This document shows, one piece after another, positions 35,201-43,343 of a DNA stretch of 57,063 bases. Below the pieces are notes generated by a model, which saw only the letters and a program-made list of their open reading frames with translations, ran no database searches and was not told where the DNA came from. Location of the stretch: the NCBI RefSeq assembly GCF_018614075.1, contig NZ_JAGGOZ010000119.1, positions 1-57,063 on the forward strand, in the 5' to 3' direction. Every line of letters begins with the position of its first letter. Position 1 is the stretch's first letter. Source of the DNA: Streptomyces sp. ISL-94 (GTDB lineage Bacteria; Actinomycetota; Actinomycetes; Streptomycetales; Streptomycetaceae). A program made the translations under genes and the position numbers.

Positions 35201-35283
35201 TCCGCATCACCTGCGATGCCCGCGCGACGCGGTACGGATGCTCCCTGTGGTCGGCGGAGGCGTATGCGGTGACGGCCCCGTAA
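32278..35283 (+). CDS. Secreted GH84-like beta-N-acetylglucosaminidase-domain protein with F5/8C domain
   Basis: 1001 aa. The GTG at 32278, after GGGGAGG, starts a good signal peptide (QLRGRKRATAAAVAVIG ... GAFAAP); an ATG at 32194 would put 28 residues before it. A Pro/Ala linker and a GH20b-like N-domain precede a hyaluronidase/GH84 barrel beginning RGILEGFYGQPWTREQR. The usual APKDDP reads APGDDP and the catalytic Asp-Asp pair reads FQDI (Gln336-Asp337). A helical bundle, an NPCBM/alpha-galactosidase-type Ig domain and a C-terminal discoidin/CBM32 domain (about 870-1000) follow. It is exported; targets may be GlcNAc-containing glycans. The altered pair leaves activity open. Confidence 0.85.
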   Translation: MQLRGRKRATAAAVAVIGTLLGGAVAAAPPGAFAAPSAPAAPGGPAQDPAPGTGPAPGPVPDPGADTPRTAAEGPAVWPRPRSMAADPAREVPTAAEAVLVAPSDADPYAVQVVRDALRGAGVRTLHERAPGQPLPERGTVVRLQGPDAQEALRALGAAEAGDLPDGGYRLAVGRAGGRDTVALAGIGQDGLFHAAQTLRQLLEAGAGKVPGVQVRDWPAAPVRGILEGFYGQPWTREQRLAQLDFMGRTKQNRLLLAPGDDPYRTTRWREEYPGEQQEEFRALAERAAANRVVLGWAVTPGQSMCLSSAADRAALARKLDAMWELGFRAFQVQFQDISYTEWGCRADRERFGKGPAAAARAHAEVAGELAAHLAARHPGAAALSLLPTEFYQEGATAYRTALAGALDGRVEVAWTGVGVVPRTITGKELAGARSALGHSLVTMDNYPVNDWDPGRIFLGPYAGREPAVAGGSAALLANAMPQGTLSRIPLFTAADFAWNPGGYRAGESWAAAVRELAGRDPRTREAVAALAGNTAASGLKQQESAYLGPLVDRFWKARAAGDPAAGAELRRAFTVLREAPARLPALADEAGPWLERLSRYGAAGELAVDVLQAQARGDGAVAWQASQELARARQALAEPAAARVDQAVLEPFLKQAAAEADAWTGAARRTGTVTKDAGAWTVRLDAERPVSAVTVMTDPLPAGTRGAAVEAHVPGEGWRKLAEAAASGWTQVDTAGLRADAVRLSWAAAGAAPTVHQVVPWLGDGPQARFELADGARADAEIGGAPRRVSAELSALGPGEVRGPLSAQPPAGIEVRLPAQAVVPRGGRVSVPFEVVVAPTTPPGSYEIPVAFNGESRTLTVRAVPRTGGPDLLRTARASSSGDETPDFPASAAVDGSPATRWSSPPVDGAWWQAELPAPARLGRLELHWQDAYPSAYRVQTSADGVTWQPAAAVPSSRGGHESLRVDAPDTRFVRITCDARATRYGCSLWSAEAYAVTAP

Positions 35284-35344
35284 CCCTGCGGGGCATTCCC
35301 CCACCCCGCCCCTTCCCGAAACCGGGCTCTGCCCGGCCCCGCGC

Positions 35345-35520
35345 CCCAAACGCCGGCGCGGCCGACTGTGCCCGCCGGGGCTGAGACTCCGGACTCCGCC
35401 CCGTTCGCCGCCCCTCACTACCCGGCGCTCCGCGCCCGCGCCTCAAACGCCGGCGAGGCTGGAATTGCCCTCCGGGCAAGCCAGCCGCACCATCCAGCCC
35501 CGCCGGCGTTTGAGGCGCGG
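35345..35520. repeat. Dispersed palindromic repeats in the GH84-HNH gap
   Basis: The 310-bp gap holds an inverted pair of 28-bp units (35436-35463, 35493-35520) containing CGCCTCAAACGCCGGCG, separated by the TTGCCCTCCGGGCAA hairpin also found at 12.56 kb, plus a partial unit near 35345. The family is the same as at 12.5 and 24.36 kb. It lies between convergent genes and could act as a terminator. No gene is seen in the gap. Confidence 0.75.
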
Positions 35521-35593
35521 GCTCTGGGGCGAGCCCCCAGGAGCGGCGCCGCAGCCAGGGCGTGGGCAGGGCCTCCAGGCGGGAGCCCAGGGG

Positions 35594-36130
35594 TCAGGAG
35601 GCCGCGGCCCCGATGCGGTCCAAGGCGTCCTCGGCCCCGTACGGCTGGAGATACGGCATCCAGCGCGGATCCCGGTGCCCCGTCCCGATGATCCGCCACG
35701 CCAGCCCGGACGGCGGAGCCGGCTGGTGGCGCAGGCGCCAGCCGAGTTCCAGCAGGTGGCGGTCGGCCTTGACGTGGTTGCACCGGCGGCAGGCGGCCAC
35801 CACGTTGTCCCACGCGTGCTGCCCGCCCCGGCTGCGCGGGATGACGTGGTCGACGCTGGTGGCGACCGCGCCGCAGTACATGCAGCGGCCGCCGTCCCGC
35901 GCGAACAGAGCGCGCCGGGTGAGCGGAACGGGCCCCCGGTAGGGGACCCGCACGAAGCGCTTGAGCCGGACCACGCTGGGCGCGGGGACGGCTCTCGTCG
36001 CGCTGTGCAGATAGGCGCCGGATTCCTCCAGGGAGACCGCTTTGTTCTCCAAGACGAGGACGAGCGCGCGGCGGAGCGGTACGACGCCGAGGGGCTCGTA
36101 CGACGCATTGAGGACCAGGACGTGCGGCAC
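35594..36130 (-). CDS. HNH endonuclease-domain protein
   Basis: 178 aa. The HNH motif is complete: RCMYCGAVATSVDHVIPRSR, then GGQHAWDNVVAACRRCN, with two CxxC zinc knuckles and the Asp-His. The N-terminus (MPHVLVLNASYEPLGVVPLRRA) is the hallmark of a widespread actinobacterial/cyanobacterial HNH group whose members are often single-copy chromosomal genes of unknown role. There is no restriction-modification partner or phage gene nearby. It is divergent from the MscS gene across a long interrupted inverted repeat. Confidence 0.88.
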   Translation of the reverse strand: MPHVLVLNASYEPLGVVPLRRALVLVLENKAVSLEESGAYLHSATRAVPAPSVVRLKRFVRVPYRGPVPLTRRALFARDGGRCMYCGAVATSVDHVIPRSRGGQHAWDNVVAACRRCNHVKADRHLLELGWRLRHQPAPPSGLAWRIIGTGHRDPRWMPYLQPYGAEDALDRIGAAAS

Positions 36131-36248
36131 GGACTGCCTCCTTGTACGCCGGCGGCGCGTGGCTCGCGCCGGGACGATCTGCTCTCCAGTCTCTCCTTAC
36201 GGCTGGTCGAAGCGCCACCACGAGCCAGTAACGGGCTCGGGGTGTTTT

Positions 36249-36337
36249 CAACCACACTCCCCTTCATCCCCGGGTGAGCCTGGTCTCTCCCTCGAACACC
36301 GCACCGGGGTGAAGGGAATGCCCCGTTAGTGTGGTTG
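36249..36337. repeat. Interrupted inverted repeat between HNH and mscS
   Basis: Outer arms CAACCACACT (36249-36258) and AGTGTGGTTG (36328-36337) are perfect; inner arms CCCTTCATCCCC (36260-36271) and GGGGTGAAGGG (36306-36316) match except for one base. Total span 89 bp, ending 56 bp before the mscS start. It could be an operator pair or a structured leader. Confidence 0.55.
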
Positions 36338-36393
36338 GTCTGCCCGCACATCATCCGTTCCGCGCGCAGCCGCCAAACCGGGAGGTTCCTGTC

Positions 36394-37476
36394 GTGCCCT
36401 GGCCCGCCGTTCTGCTGCCGCTCGCAGCCGACGTACCCGACGCACCCCCCTCGGTGAAAGAGGCCCAGGCGAGCGTCACCGAGGCCGCGAGCTTCATCGA
36501 GGAGAACTGGGCCACCTGGCTGAGCATCGGTCTGCGGATCCTGCTGATCGTCGTGATCGCGGCCGCCCTCCGCTCGGCGGTCCGCAAGGCGCTGACCAAG
36601 CTGATAAACCGGATGAACACCAGCGCCGAGGCGGTCGAGGGCACCGCGCTCGGCGGGCTGCTCGTCAACGCCGAGCGGCGCCGCCAGCGTTCGGAGGCGA
36701 TCGGCTCGGTACTGCGTTCGGTCGCGTCGTTCGTGATCCTCGGCACGGCCGCGCTGATGGTGCTCGCCGCGCTGAAGATCGATCTGGCCCCGCTGCTGGC
36801 GAGTGCCGGTGTGGCCGGTGTGGCGATCGGTTTCGGTGCCCGGAACCTGGTGACGGACTTCCTGTCCGGCGTGTTCATGATCATGGAGGACCAGTACGGC
36901 GTCGGCGACAAGATCGACGCGGGCGTGGCCTCGGGCGAGGTCATCGAGGTCGGTCTGCGGGTGACCAAGCTCCGCGGGGACAGCGGCGAGATCTGGTACG
37001 TCCGCAACGGCGAGATCAAGCGGATCGGCAACCTGAGCCAGGGCTGGGCGACCGCGGGCGTGGCCGTCCAGGTCAAGCCGTCCGAGAACCTGGCCCGGAT
37101 CCGCGAGGTCGTCCAGGAGGTCGCCGGCGCCCTGGTGAAGGAGACCCCGTGGGACGAGCGCCTGTGGGGCCCGGTGGAGGTGCTGGGCCTGGACGAGGTG
37201 CTGCTCGCCTCGATGACGGTGAAGGTGTCGGCGAAGACGATGCCGGGCCAGCAGTTCGCGGTGGAACGGGAGCTGCGCTGGCGGATCAAGGAGGCCTTCG
37301 ACGCGGCGGGCATCCGGATCATCGGCGGAGCCCCGGCCCCGGCCGACGAGGAAGAGGCCCCGGCGGACCCGGCGGCCGCGGTCGCCCCGCCGTCCGCACT
37401 GGCGAACCCGGCCTCCCCGCAGTCGCTGGCCGCCACCCCGATCCCGTCCCCGGCCGGCCCCCGGATCGCCAAGTAG
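36394..37476 (+). CDS. MscS-family mechanosensitive channel
   Basis: 360 aa. GTG 36394 follows GGAGG at 8 nt. Helices at about 35-55 and 105-125 precede the pore helix region DLAPLLASAGVAGVAIGFGA, then RNLVTDFLSGVFMIMEDQYG, the classic MscS TM3 and beta-domain entry. The cytosolic vestibule follows (GDSGEIWYVRNGEIKRIGNL). A Pro/Ala-rich tail of about 50 residues ends the protein. It probably releases solutes under hypo-osmotic stress. It is monocistronic, followed by a hairpin. Confidence 0.92.
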   Translation: MPWPAVLLPLAADVPDAPPSVKEAQASVTEAASFIEENWATWLSIGLRILLIVVIAAALRSAVRKALTKLINRMNTSAEAVEGTALGGLLVNAERRRQRSEAIGSVLRSVASFVILGTAALMVLAALKIDLAPLLASAGVAGVAIGFGARNLVTDFLSGVFMIMEDQYGVGDKIDAGVASGEVIEVGLRVTKLRGDSGEIWYVRNGEIKRIGNLSQGWATAGVAVQVKPSENLARIREVVQEVAGALVKETPWDERLWGPVEVLGLDEVLLASMTVKVSAKTMPGQQFAVERELRWRIKEAFDAAGIRIIGGAPAPADEEEAPADPAAAVAPPSALANPASPQSLAATPIPSPAGPRIAK

Positions 37477-37495
37477 CGCCCACCGCCCCGCCCTC

Positions 37496-37529
37496 CGCTG
37501 CCCCGCAGGTCACATCCTGCGGGGCAGCG
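37496..37529 (+). terminator. Hairpin after mscS
   Basis: A perfect 14-bp stem (CGCTGCCCCGCAGG) with a 6-nt loop, 20 bp past the stop and 25 bp before the csnR operator. Confidence 0.85.
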
Positions 37530-37553
37530 CCATTGACACGGCCCGAACGGTGA

Positions 37554-37569
37554 TAGGAAACTTACCTAA
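37554..37569 (+). promoter_or_regulatory. CsnR-type operator upstream of csnR
   Basis: Near-palindrome TAGGAAACTTACCTAA, one mismatched pair around a central C, 44 bp before csnR. It resembles the AGGAAA-s-TTTCCT palindrome known for streptomycete ROK-type chitosanase/CsnR control (recalled, not checked). TTGACA at 37533-37538 is a possible -35 element, making the palindrome overlap the -10 region. Confidence 0.7.
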
Positions 37570-37612
37570 CAGTTCAGTCGACCGTTCACCTCGGTGAGGG
37601 AGAAACCGCGCC

Positions 37613-38830
37613 ATGCCCGCCGCCATCCCCGGAACGCCCAGCCTGCTGCGCGCCATGAACGACCGGGCCGCGCTCGAACTCCTGCTGACTCACGGCCCCT
37701 TGTCCCGGACCCGGATCGGCCACCTGACCGGGCTCTCCAAGCCCACCGCCTCCCAGCTGCTGGCCCGCCTGGAGGCCGCAGGACTCGTCCTGGCCACCGG
37801 CACCGACGGCGGCCGCCCCGGCCCGAGCGCCCAGTTGTACGCGGTCAACCCCCGGGCGGCGTACGTCGGCGGGCTCGACGTGACCCCCGGGCGCGTCCTG
37901 GCGGCCGTCGCCGACCTCACGGGCACGGTGCTCGGCACCCACGAGGTCCCGTACGCCGAGGGCACCGAGGCCGTCCAGCAGGTCACCGAGGCCCTCGGCG
38001 GCGCCGTCAAGGCGGCCGGGCTGCACCGCTCCGACCTGCACCGGGTGGTCATCGCCACCCCGGGCGCCTTCGACCCGCAGACCGGCCGGCTGCGCTACGC
38101 CAGCCACCTGCCCGGCTGGCACTCCCCCACCCTCCTCGACGAGCTGGCGGCGGCCCTGCCGATGCCGGTCGAGTACGAGAACGACGTCAACCTCGCCGCC
38201 GTCGCCGAGCAGCGCCTCGGCGCGGCGCGCGGTCACGAGGACTTCGTCCTGCTGTGGAACGAGGAGGGCCTCGGCGCCGCCCTGGTGCTCGGCGGCCGGC
38301 TGCACCGCGGCTGGACCGGCGGCGCCGGCGAGGTCGGCTTCCTGCCCGTGCCGGGGCACCCCCTGGTCCGGCAGGTGACCCGGGCCAACACCGGCGGCTA
38401 CCAGGAGCTGGCCGGCGCGCAGGTGGTTCCCGGACTCGCCGCGGAGCTGGGCGTCCAGGCCCCGCCGCCGTCCGCCGCCGAGGGCCCGGACGGCCCGGAG
38501 GTCACCGCCGCGGTCGCGCTGCTCACGCAGGCCGCGGCCGCGCCCGAGGGCCCTCACCTGCGCTTCCTCCAGTCCTACGCCACCCTGCTCGCCACCGGTC
38601 TCGCCTCGCTCGTCGCCGTGCTGGACCCGGAGATCGTGGTGCTGTCCGGGGCCGTGATCGCCGCGGGCGGCGACCCGCTGCGCCGCCTGCTGGAGGCGGA
38701 ACTCGCCGAACTGGCCCCTTCCCGACCCCGCCTGGTCTCCGGCGAGGTCCAGGAGCGGCCGGTGCTGCACGGCGCGCTCGAGAGTGCGCTGGCCGCCACC
38801 CGCGACGAAGTGTTCGACACCTCCCGCTGA
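37613..38830 (+). CDS. csnR: ROK-family repressor CsnR
   Basis: 405 aa. The N-terminal winged helix (HGPLSRTRIGHLTGLSKPTA, then SQLLARLEAAGLV) is followed by a ROK sugar-kinase-like domain with DVTPGRVLAAVADLTG and ENDVNLAAVAEQ. The classical ROK zinc-cysteine cluster is not evident in the expected GEVGFLPVPG region. CsnR of S. coelicolor/S. lividans represses chitosanase and this transport operon until chitosan oligosaccharides bind. The adjacent solute-binding, permease, GH4 and kinase genes in the order csnR-E-F-G-H-K support the name. It probably autoregulates through the palindrome at 37554. Confidence 0.88.
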   Translation: MPAAIPGTPSLLRAMNDRAALELLLTHGPLSRTRIGHLTGLSKPTASQLLARLEAAGLVLATGTDGGRPGPSAQLYAVNPRAAYVGGLDVTPGRVLAAVADLTGTVLGTHEVPYAEGTEAVQQVTEALGGAVKAAGLHRSDLHRVVIATPGAFDPQTGRLRYASHLPGWHSPTLLDELAAALPMPVEYENDVNLAAVAEQRLGAARGHEDFVLLWNEEGLGAALVLGGRLHRGWTGGAGEVGFLPVPGHPLVRQVTRANTGGYQELAGAQVVPGLAAELGVQAPPPSAAEGPDGPEVTAAVALLTQAAAAPEGPHLRFLQSYATLLATGLASLVAVLDPEIVVLSGAVIAAGGDPLRRLLEAELAELAPSRPRLVSGEVQERPVLHGALESALAATRDEVFDTSR

Positions 38831-38944
38831 TCCGCCCGTTCCTCCAAGCCCCACGCACTGAGCACCGAGCACCGAGCCAAACCCTCACGCGCGCCCCCAC
38901 TGGCACCCCTACGGAAGTTCCTCACGCAGAGAGCGAGCCCCGCC

Positions 38945-40279
38945 ATGCCCAGAACCGCACGCCTGACCGCCACGGCCGCCGCCCTGGCCGCCATATCCGT
39001 ACTCGCCACCGCGTGTACGGGCCAGAGCGCCGACACGGCCTCCGACGATCCGAAGGCGGACGTCACCCTCACCTTCTGGCACGGCTGGTCGGCGCCGAGC
39101 GAGGCCAAGGCGATCGAGGAGAACATCGCGCGGTTCGAGAAGGCGCACCCGAACATCAAGGTCGACGTCACCGGCAACATGACCGACGACAAGATCAACC
39201 AGGCGCTGCGCGCGGGCGGGGACAAGGCCCCCGACGTGGTCTCCTCCTTCACCACGGACAGCGTCGGCACGTTCTGCAACTCCAAGGCGTTCGCCGACCT
39301 GAACCCCTTCCTCCGGAAGTCCGGCATCGACAAGACGAAGGTCTTCCCCAAGACCCTGCTGGAGTACACCCAGTTCGACGGCAACCAGTGCACCCTGCCG
39401 CTGCTGAACGACGCGTACGGCCTCGTCTACAACAAGACCGCCTTCGCGGCCGCCGGCATCACCGAGCCCCCCAGGACGTGGAGCCAGTTCACCGACGTCG
39501 CGCAGAAGCTGACCAAGCTCAAGGGCGACTCATACGAGCAGCTCGGCCTGATGCCCACCTACCACGGCTACGAGACCACCCCCATGCGGCTGGCCGCGCA
39601 GTGGAGCCCCGCCTACTTCGGCGCCGACGGCAAGTCCAACCTGGTCAAGGACCCCGCCTTCGCGAAGATGCTGACCGCGCAGAAGGACCTGGTCGACAAG
39701 CTCGGCGGCTACGAGAAGCTGGAGAGGTTCCGCAACACCTTCGGCGACGAGTGGAGCGCCGAGCACCCCTTCCACACCGGCCAGGTGGCCATGCAGATCG
39801 ACGGCGAGTGGCGGGCCTCGATGGCCAAGGAGGCCGGTGTCGCCTTCGACATCGGCACCGCGCCGCTGCCCGTCCCCGACGACCAGGCCGCCGACTACGG
39901 CAAGGGCTACCTCTCGGGCACGATCATGGGCATCGCCTCGGGCAGCAAGAAGCAGAACGCGGCCTGGGAACTGGTGAAGTTCATGACCACCGACACCGAG
40001 GCGGTGGTGGCCTTCGCCAACGCCATCCACAACGTGCCCTCCACCCTGGCGGCCCTGGAGTCCCCCGGCCTCCAGGTGTCCCCGGAGTTCAAGACCTTCC
40101 TCGACATCGCCCGGCACCCCAAGTCCAGCACCACCCCGGCCCAGGCCGACGGCGGCACCTACCAGCTGACCTTCCAGGACTTCGCGTACGGGGTCGAGAA
40201 GGGTGATGTCACCGACATCCCGGCCGGTCTCGCCAAGACCGACCAGCAGATCGACACGGACATCGCGAAGGCCAAGTAG
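38945..40279 (+). CDS. csnE: Sugar ABC transporter solute-binding lipoprotein CsnE
   Basis: 444 aa. Lipoprotein signal with lipobox LATAC (Cys24). Family-1 extracellular solute-binding fold: LTFWHGWSAPSEAKAIEENI, NGLVYNKTAF-like sequence (YGLVYNKTAFAAAG) and the C-terminal WELVKFMT. By position it is the chitosan-oligosaccharide binder of the csn operon; ligand is inferred from the operon, not from residues. It begins 114 bp after csnR, and the ribosome site is weak. Confidence 0.9.
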   Translation: MPRTARLTATAAALAAISVLATACTGQSADTASDDPKADVTLTFWHGWSAPSEAKAIEENIARFEKAHPNIKVDVTGNMTDDKINQALRAGGDKAPDVVSSFTTDSVGTFCNSKAFADLNPFLRKSGIDKTKVFPKTLLEYTQFDGNQCTLPLLNDAYGLVYNKTAFAAAGITEPPRTWSQFTDVAQKLTKLKGDSYEQLGLMPTYHGYETTPMRLAAQWSPAYFGADGKSNLVKDPAFAKMLTAQKDLVDKLGGYEKLERFRNTFGDEWSAEHPFHTGQVAMQIDGEWRASMAKEAGVAFDIGTAPLPVPDDQAADYGKGYLSGTIMGIASGSKKQNAAWELVKFMTTDTEAVVAFANAIHNVPSTLAALESPGLQVSPEFKTFLDIARHPKSSTTPAQADGGTYQLTFQDFAYGVEKGDVTDIPAGLAKTDQQIDTDIAKAK

Positions 40280-40285
40280 CCCCCG

Positions 40286-41227
40286 ATGACCACCCACACA
40301 CTGCGGGCGAAGCACCGCCGGTCCGCCCTGCGGACCGCGGCCTTCATCTCCCCCTGGCTGATCGGGTTCGCGGTCTTCTTCGCCTACCCCATGCTGTCCA
40401 CCCTGTACTTCTCCTTCACGAAGTACGACGGCTTCCGGCAGCCCGCCTTCAACGGCCCGGACAACTGGAGCTACGTCTTCACGGACTATCCGCTGTTCTG
40501 GCCGGCCATGCGCAACACCCTGTGGCTGGTCCTGGTGATGGTGAGCTGCCGGGTCGTCTTCGGCCTGGGCACCGGCCTGCTCATCACCAGGATCAAAACG
40601 GCGGCCGGGGTCTTCCGGACCCTGTTCTACCTGCCCTACCTGGCCCCGCCGGTCGCCGCGACCCTGGCCTTCGTCTTCCTGCTCAACCCCGGCACCGGCC
40701 CCGTCAACAGCCTGCTGGACTCGGTGGGGCTGCCCACACCCGGCTGGTTCACCGACGCCGACTGGTCCAAGCCCGCGCTGACCGCCCTCGCCCTGTGGGG
40801 GGTGGGCGACCTCGTGGTCATCTTCATGGCCGCACTGCTCGACGTACCGAAGGAGCAGTACGAGGCCGCCGAGCTGGACGGGGCGGGCGCCTGGGCGCGG
40901 TTCCGGCACATCACCCTGCCGAACATCTCGCCGATCATCCTGTTCGCCGTAGTCACCGGGGTCATCCAGGCCATGCAGTACTACACCCAGCCGCTGGTGG
41001 CCGGGAAGGTGGCGGCCGGGGTGATCGGCGGCTCGGGCCAGCAGTTCGAGCCCGGCTACCCCGACAAGTCCACGCTGACCCTGCCCCAGCTCGTCTACAA
41101 CCTCGGGTTCCAGCGCTTCGACTACGGCTCCGCGTGTGTCGTCGCGCTCGTCCTGTTCGCCCTCTCCATGGCCTTCACCGCGCTCCTGATGCGCCGCCGT
41201 GGCGGACTGATCGGAGCAGGTGAGTGA
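40286..41227 (+). CDS. csnF: Sugar ABC transporter permease CsnF
   Basis: 313 aa MalF/UgpA-type permease with six membrane helices. The cytoplasmic EAA motif EAAELDGAGAWARFRHITLP contacts the ATPase. It starts 6 bp after csnE and overlaps csnG by 4 bp (GTGA), a coupled pair. No ATPase gene is in the operon; streptomycete sugar importers of this class commonly share the MsiK ATPase encoded elsewhere. Confidence 0.92.
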   Translation: MTTHTLRAKHRRSALRTAAFISPWLIGFAVFFAYPMLSTLYFSFTKYDGFRQPAFNGPDNWSYVFTDYPLFWPAMRNTLWLVLVMVSCRVVFGLGTGLLITRIKTAAGVFRTLFYLPYLAPPVAATLAFVFLLNPGTGPVNSLLDSVGLPTPGWFTDADWSKPALTALALWGVGDLVVIFMAALLDVPKEQYEAAELDGAGAWARFRHITLPNISPIILFAVVTGVIQAMQYYTQPLVAGKVAAGVIGGSGQQFEPGYPDKSTLTLPQLVYNLGFQRFDYGSACVVALVLFALSMAFTALLMRRRGGLIGAGE

Positions 41228-42063
41228 GTACGCACAGCCGCAGGGCCGTACTGCACTGGATCGGCGTGCACTCCCTCGGCGTGGCCGCCGCCCTGTTCTT
41301 CGTCCTCCCCTTCGCCTTCCTCCTCCTCACCTCCCTGATGGGCGACCGGCAGGCGCTGACCCGCGATCTGTGGCCGGACACCTGGGAGTGGGACAACTAC
41401 GTCCAGGTGTGGAACACGCCCGGCTTCCTGACCTGGTGGCGCAACACCCTGCTGTACGCCGGGCTGGGCACCCTGCTGACCGTGGTGTCCTCGGTGCCCG
41501 TCGCCTACGCGCTCGCCACGTTCCGCTTCCGCGGGCGGCGGCTGTCCCTGCTGCTGGTGATCGCGATGATGATGCTGCCGCCGCAAGTGGTGGTCATCCC
41601 GATGTACCTCTTCTGGGCCAAGCAGCTCGACCTGTCGGGCACCCTGTGGCCGCTGATCATCCCGATGGCGTTCGGCGACGCCTTCACCATCTTCCTGCTC
41701 CGCCAGTTCCTGCTGACCATCCCCGCGGAGTACCTGGACGCGGCCCGCGTCGACGGCTGCGGCGAGCTGCGCACCCTGCTGCGGGTGGTGCTGCCGATGG
41801 CGAAGCCCGGGATCGCCGCCGCCGCGCTGTTCCAGTTCTTCTCCGCGTGGAACGACTACTTCGGCCCGCAGATCTACGCCTCCGACAACCCCGCCGCATG
41901 GACCCTCAGCTACGGGCTGGAGTCCTTCAAAGGGGCGCACCACACCAACTGGAACCTGACCATGGCCGCGACCGTACTGGTCATGGCACCGGTGATCGTC
42001 CTCTTCTTCTTCGCCCAGAAGGCGTTCGTCGAGGGAGTCACCCTGACCGGCGTGAAAGGCTGA
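41224..42063 (+). CDS. csnG: Sugar ABC transporter permease CsnG
   Basis: 279 aa MalG/UgpE-type permease with six helices. EAA loop: YLDAARVDGCGELRTLLRVV. GTG start within the csnF stop (GTGA). It completes the importer with csnE and csnF. The end of the gene is 5 bp before csnH. Confidence 0.92.
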   Translation: MSTHSRRAVLHWIGVHSLGVAAALFFVLPFAFLLLTSLMGDRQALTRDLWPDTWEWDNYVQVWNTPGFLTWWRNTLLYAGLGTLLTVVSSVPVAYALATFRFRGRRLSLLLVIAMMMLPPQVVVIPMYLFWAKQLDLSGTLWPLIIPMAFGDAFTIFLLRQFLLTIPAEYLDAARVDGCGELRTLLRVVLPMAKPGIAAAALFQFFSAWNDYFGPQIYASDNPAAWTLSYGLESFKGAHHTNWNLTMAATVLVMAPVIVLFFFAQKAFVEGVTLTGVKG

Positions 42064-42068
42064 TCACG

Positions 42069-43343
42069 ATGAAACTGGCAGTGGTGGGCGGCGGTTCCAC
42101 CTACACCCCCGAGCTGATCGACGGCTTCGCGCGGCTGCGCGACACCCTGCCCGTCAGCGAACTGGTGCTGATCGACCCGGCCACCGAGCGGCTGGAGCTG
42201 ATCGGCGGCCTGGCCCGGCGGATCTTCGCCCGGCAGGGGCACCCGGGGCTGGTCACCACGACCTCCGACCTCGACGCGGGCGTGGACGGCGCCGACGCCG
42301 TCCTGCTCCAGCTGCGCATCGGCGGTCAGGCGGCCAGGCTCCAGGACGAGACCTGGCCGCTGGAGTGCGGCTGCGTCGGGCAGGAGACCACGGGCGCGGG
42401 CGGCCTCGCCAAGGCGCTGCGCACGGTCCCCGTGGTCCTCGACATCGCCGAGCGGGTCCGCCGGGCCGGCCCGGACGCGTGGATCATCGACTTCACCAAC
42501 CCGGTCGGCATCGTCACCCGGGCCCTGCTCCGGGCCGGGCACAAGGCGGTGGGGCTCTGCAACGTCGCCATCGGCCTCCAGCGGAAGTTCGCGGCCCTGC
42601 TCGGCCTGGCGCCGGCCGACATCCACCTGGACCACGTGGGGCTCAACCACCTCACCTGGGAGCTGGCCGTGCGCCGGGGCGGCCCGGACGGCGAGGACCT
42701 GCTGCCGGGCCTGCTCGCCGCGCACGGGGAGGCTGTCGCGGCGGAGCTGCGGCTGCCGCGCGCGGTGCTGGACCGGCTCGGCGCCGTGCCCTCCTACTAC
42801 CTGCGCTACTTCTACTCCCACGACGAGGTCGTCCGGGAGCTCGCGACCAAGCCCTCGCGGGCCGCCGAGGTCGCCGCGATGGAGCGGGAGCTGCTCGCCC
42901 TGTACGGGGACCCCGCGCTGGACGAGAAGCCGGCGCTGCTGGCCAAACGGGGCGGTGCCTTCTACTCGGAGGCGGCCGTGGACCTGGCGGCCTCGCTGCT
43001 GGGCGACGGCAGCGGCGGTCCGGCGGTGCAGGTGGTCAACACGTTCAACAACGGCACCCTGCCCTTCCTCCCGGACGACGCGGTCGTCGAGGTGCAGGCC
43101 CGCATCGGCGGCGCCGGCGGCCCGGTGCCGCTGGCGGTGCCCCGCCTGGACCCCCTGTACGCCGGCCTGATCTCGCACGTGACGGCGTACGAGGACCTCG
43201 CGCTGGACGCGGCGCTGCGCGGCGGCCGGGAGCGGGTCTTCAAGGCGCTGCTGGCGCACCCGCTGGTCGGCCAGTTCGACCTCGCCGAGGGGCTGACGGA
43301 CCGGCTGCTCGCGCACAACAAGGAGTACCTCCCGTGGGCGTGA
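42069..43343 (+). CDS. csnH: GH4-family NAD/Mn-dependent glycosidase CsnH
   Basis: 424 aa. The N-terminal dinucleotide fold MKLAVVGGGSTYTPELIDGF is typical of GH4. IDFTNPVGIVTRAL and the metal Cys in LCNVAIGLQ and metal His in GLNHLTWEL are present, as is the catalytic Tyr region SYYLRYFYSHDE. GH4 enzymes oxidise C3 transiently and often act on 6-phospho-glycosides. Here the substrate arrives unphosphorylated via ABC transport, and the next gene is a kinase, so phosphorylation may precede hydrolysis. Proposed role: cutting imported chitosan-type oligosaccharides. Confidence 0.9.
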   Translation: MKLAVVGGGSTYTPELIDGFARLRDTLPVSELVLIDPATERLELIGGLARRIFARQGHPGLVTTTSDLDAGVDGADAVLLQLRIGGQAARLQDETWPLECGCVGQETTGAGGLAKALRTVPVVLDIAERVRRAGPDAWIIDFTNPVGIVTRALLRAGHKAVGLCNVAIGLQRKFAALLGLAPADIHLDHVGLNHLTWELAVRRGGPDGEDLLPGLLAAHGEAVAAELRLPRAVLDRLGAVPSYYLRYFYSHDEVVRELATKPSRAAEVAAMERELLALYGDPALDEKPALLAKRGGAFYSEAAVDLAASLLGDGSGGPAVQVVNTFNNGTLPFLPDDAVVEVQARIGGAGGPVPLAVPRLDPLYAGLISHVTAYEDLALDAALRGGRERVFKALLAHPLVGQFDLAEGLTDRLLAHNKEYLPWA

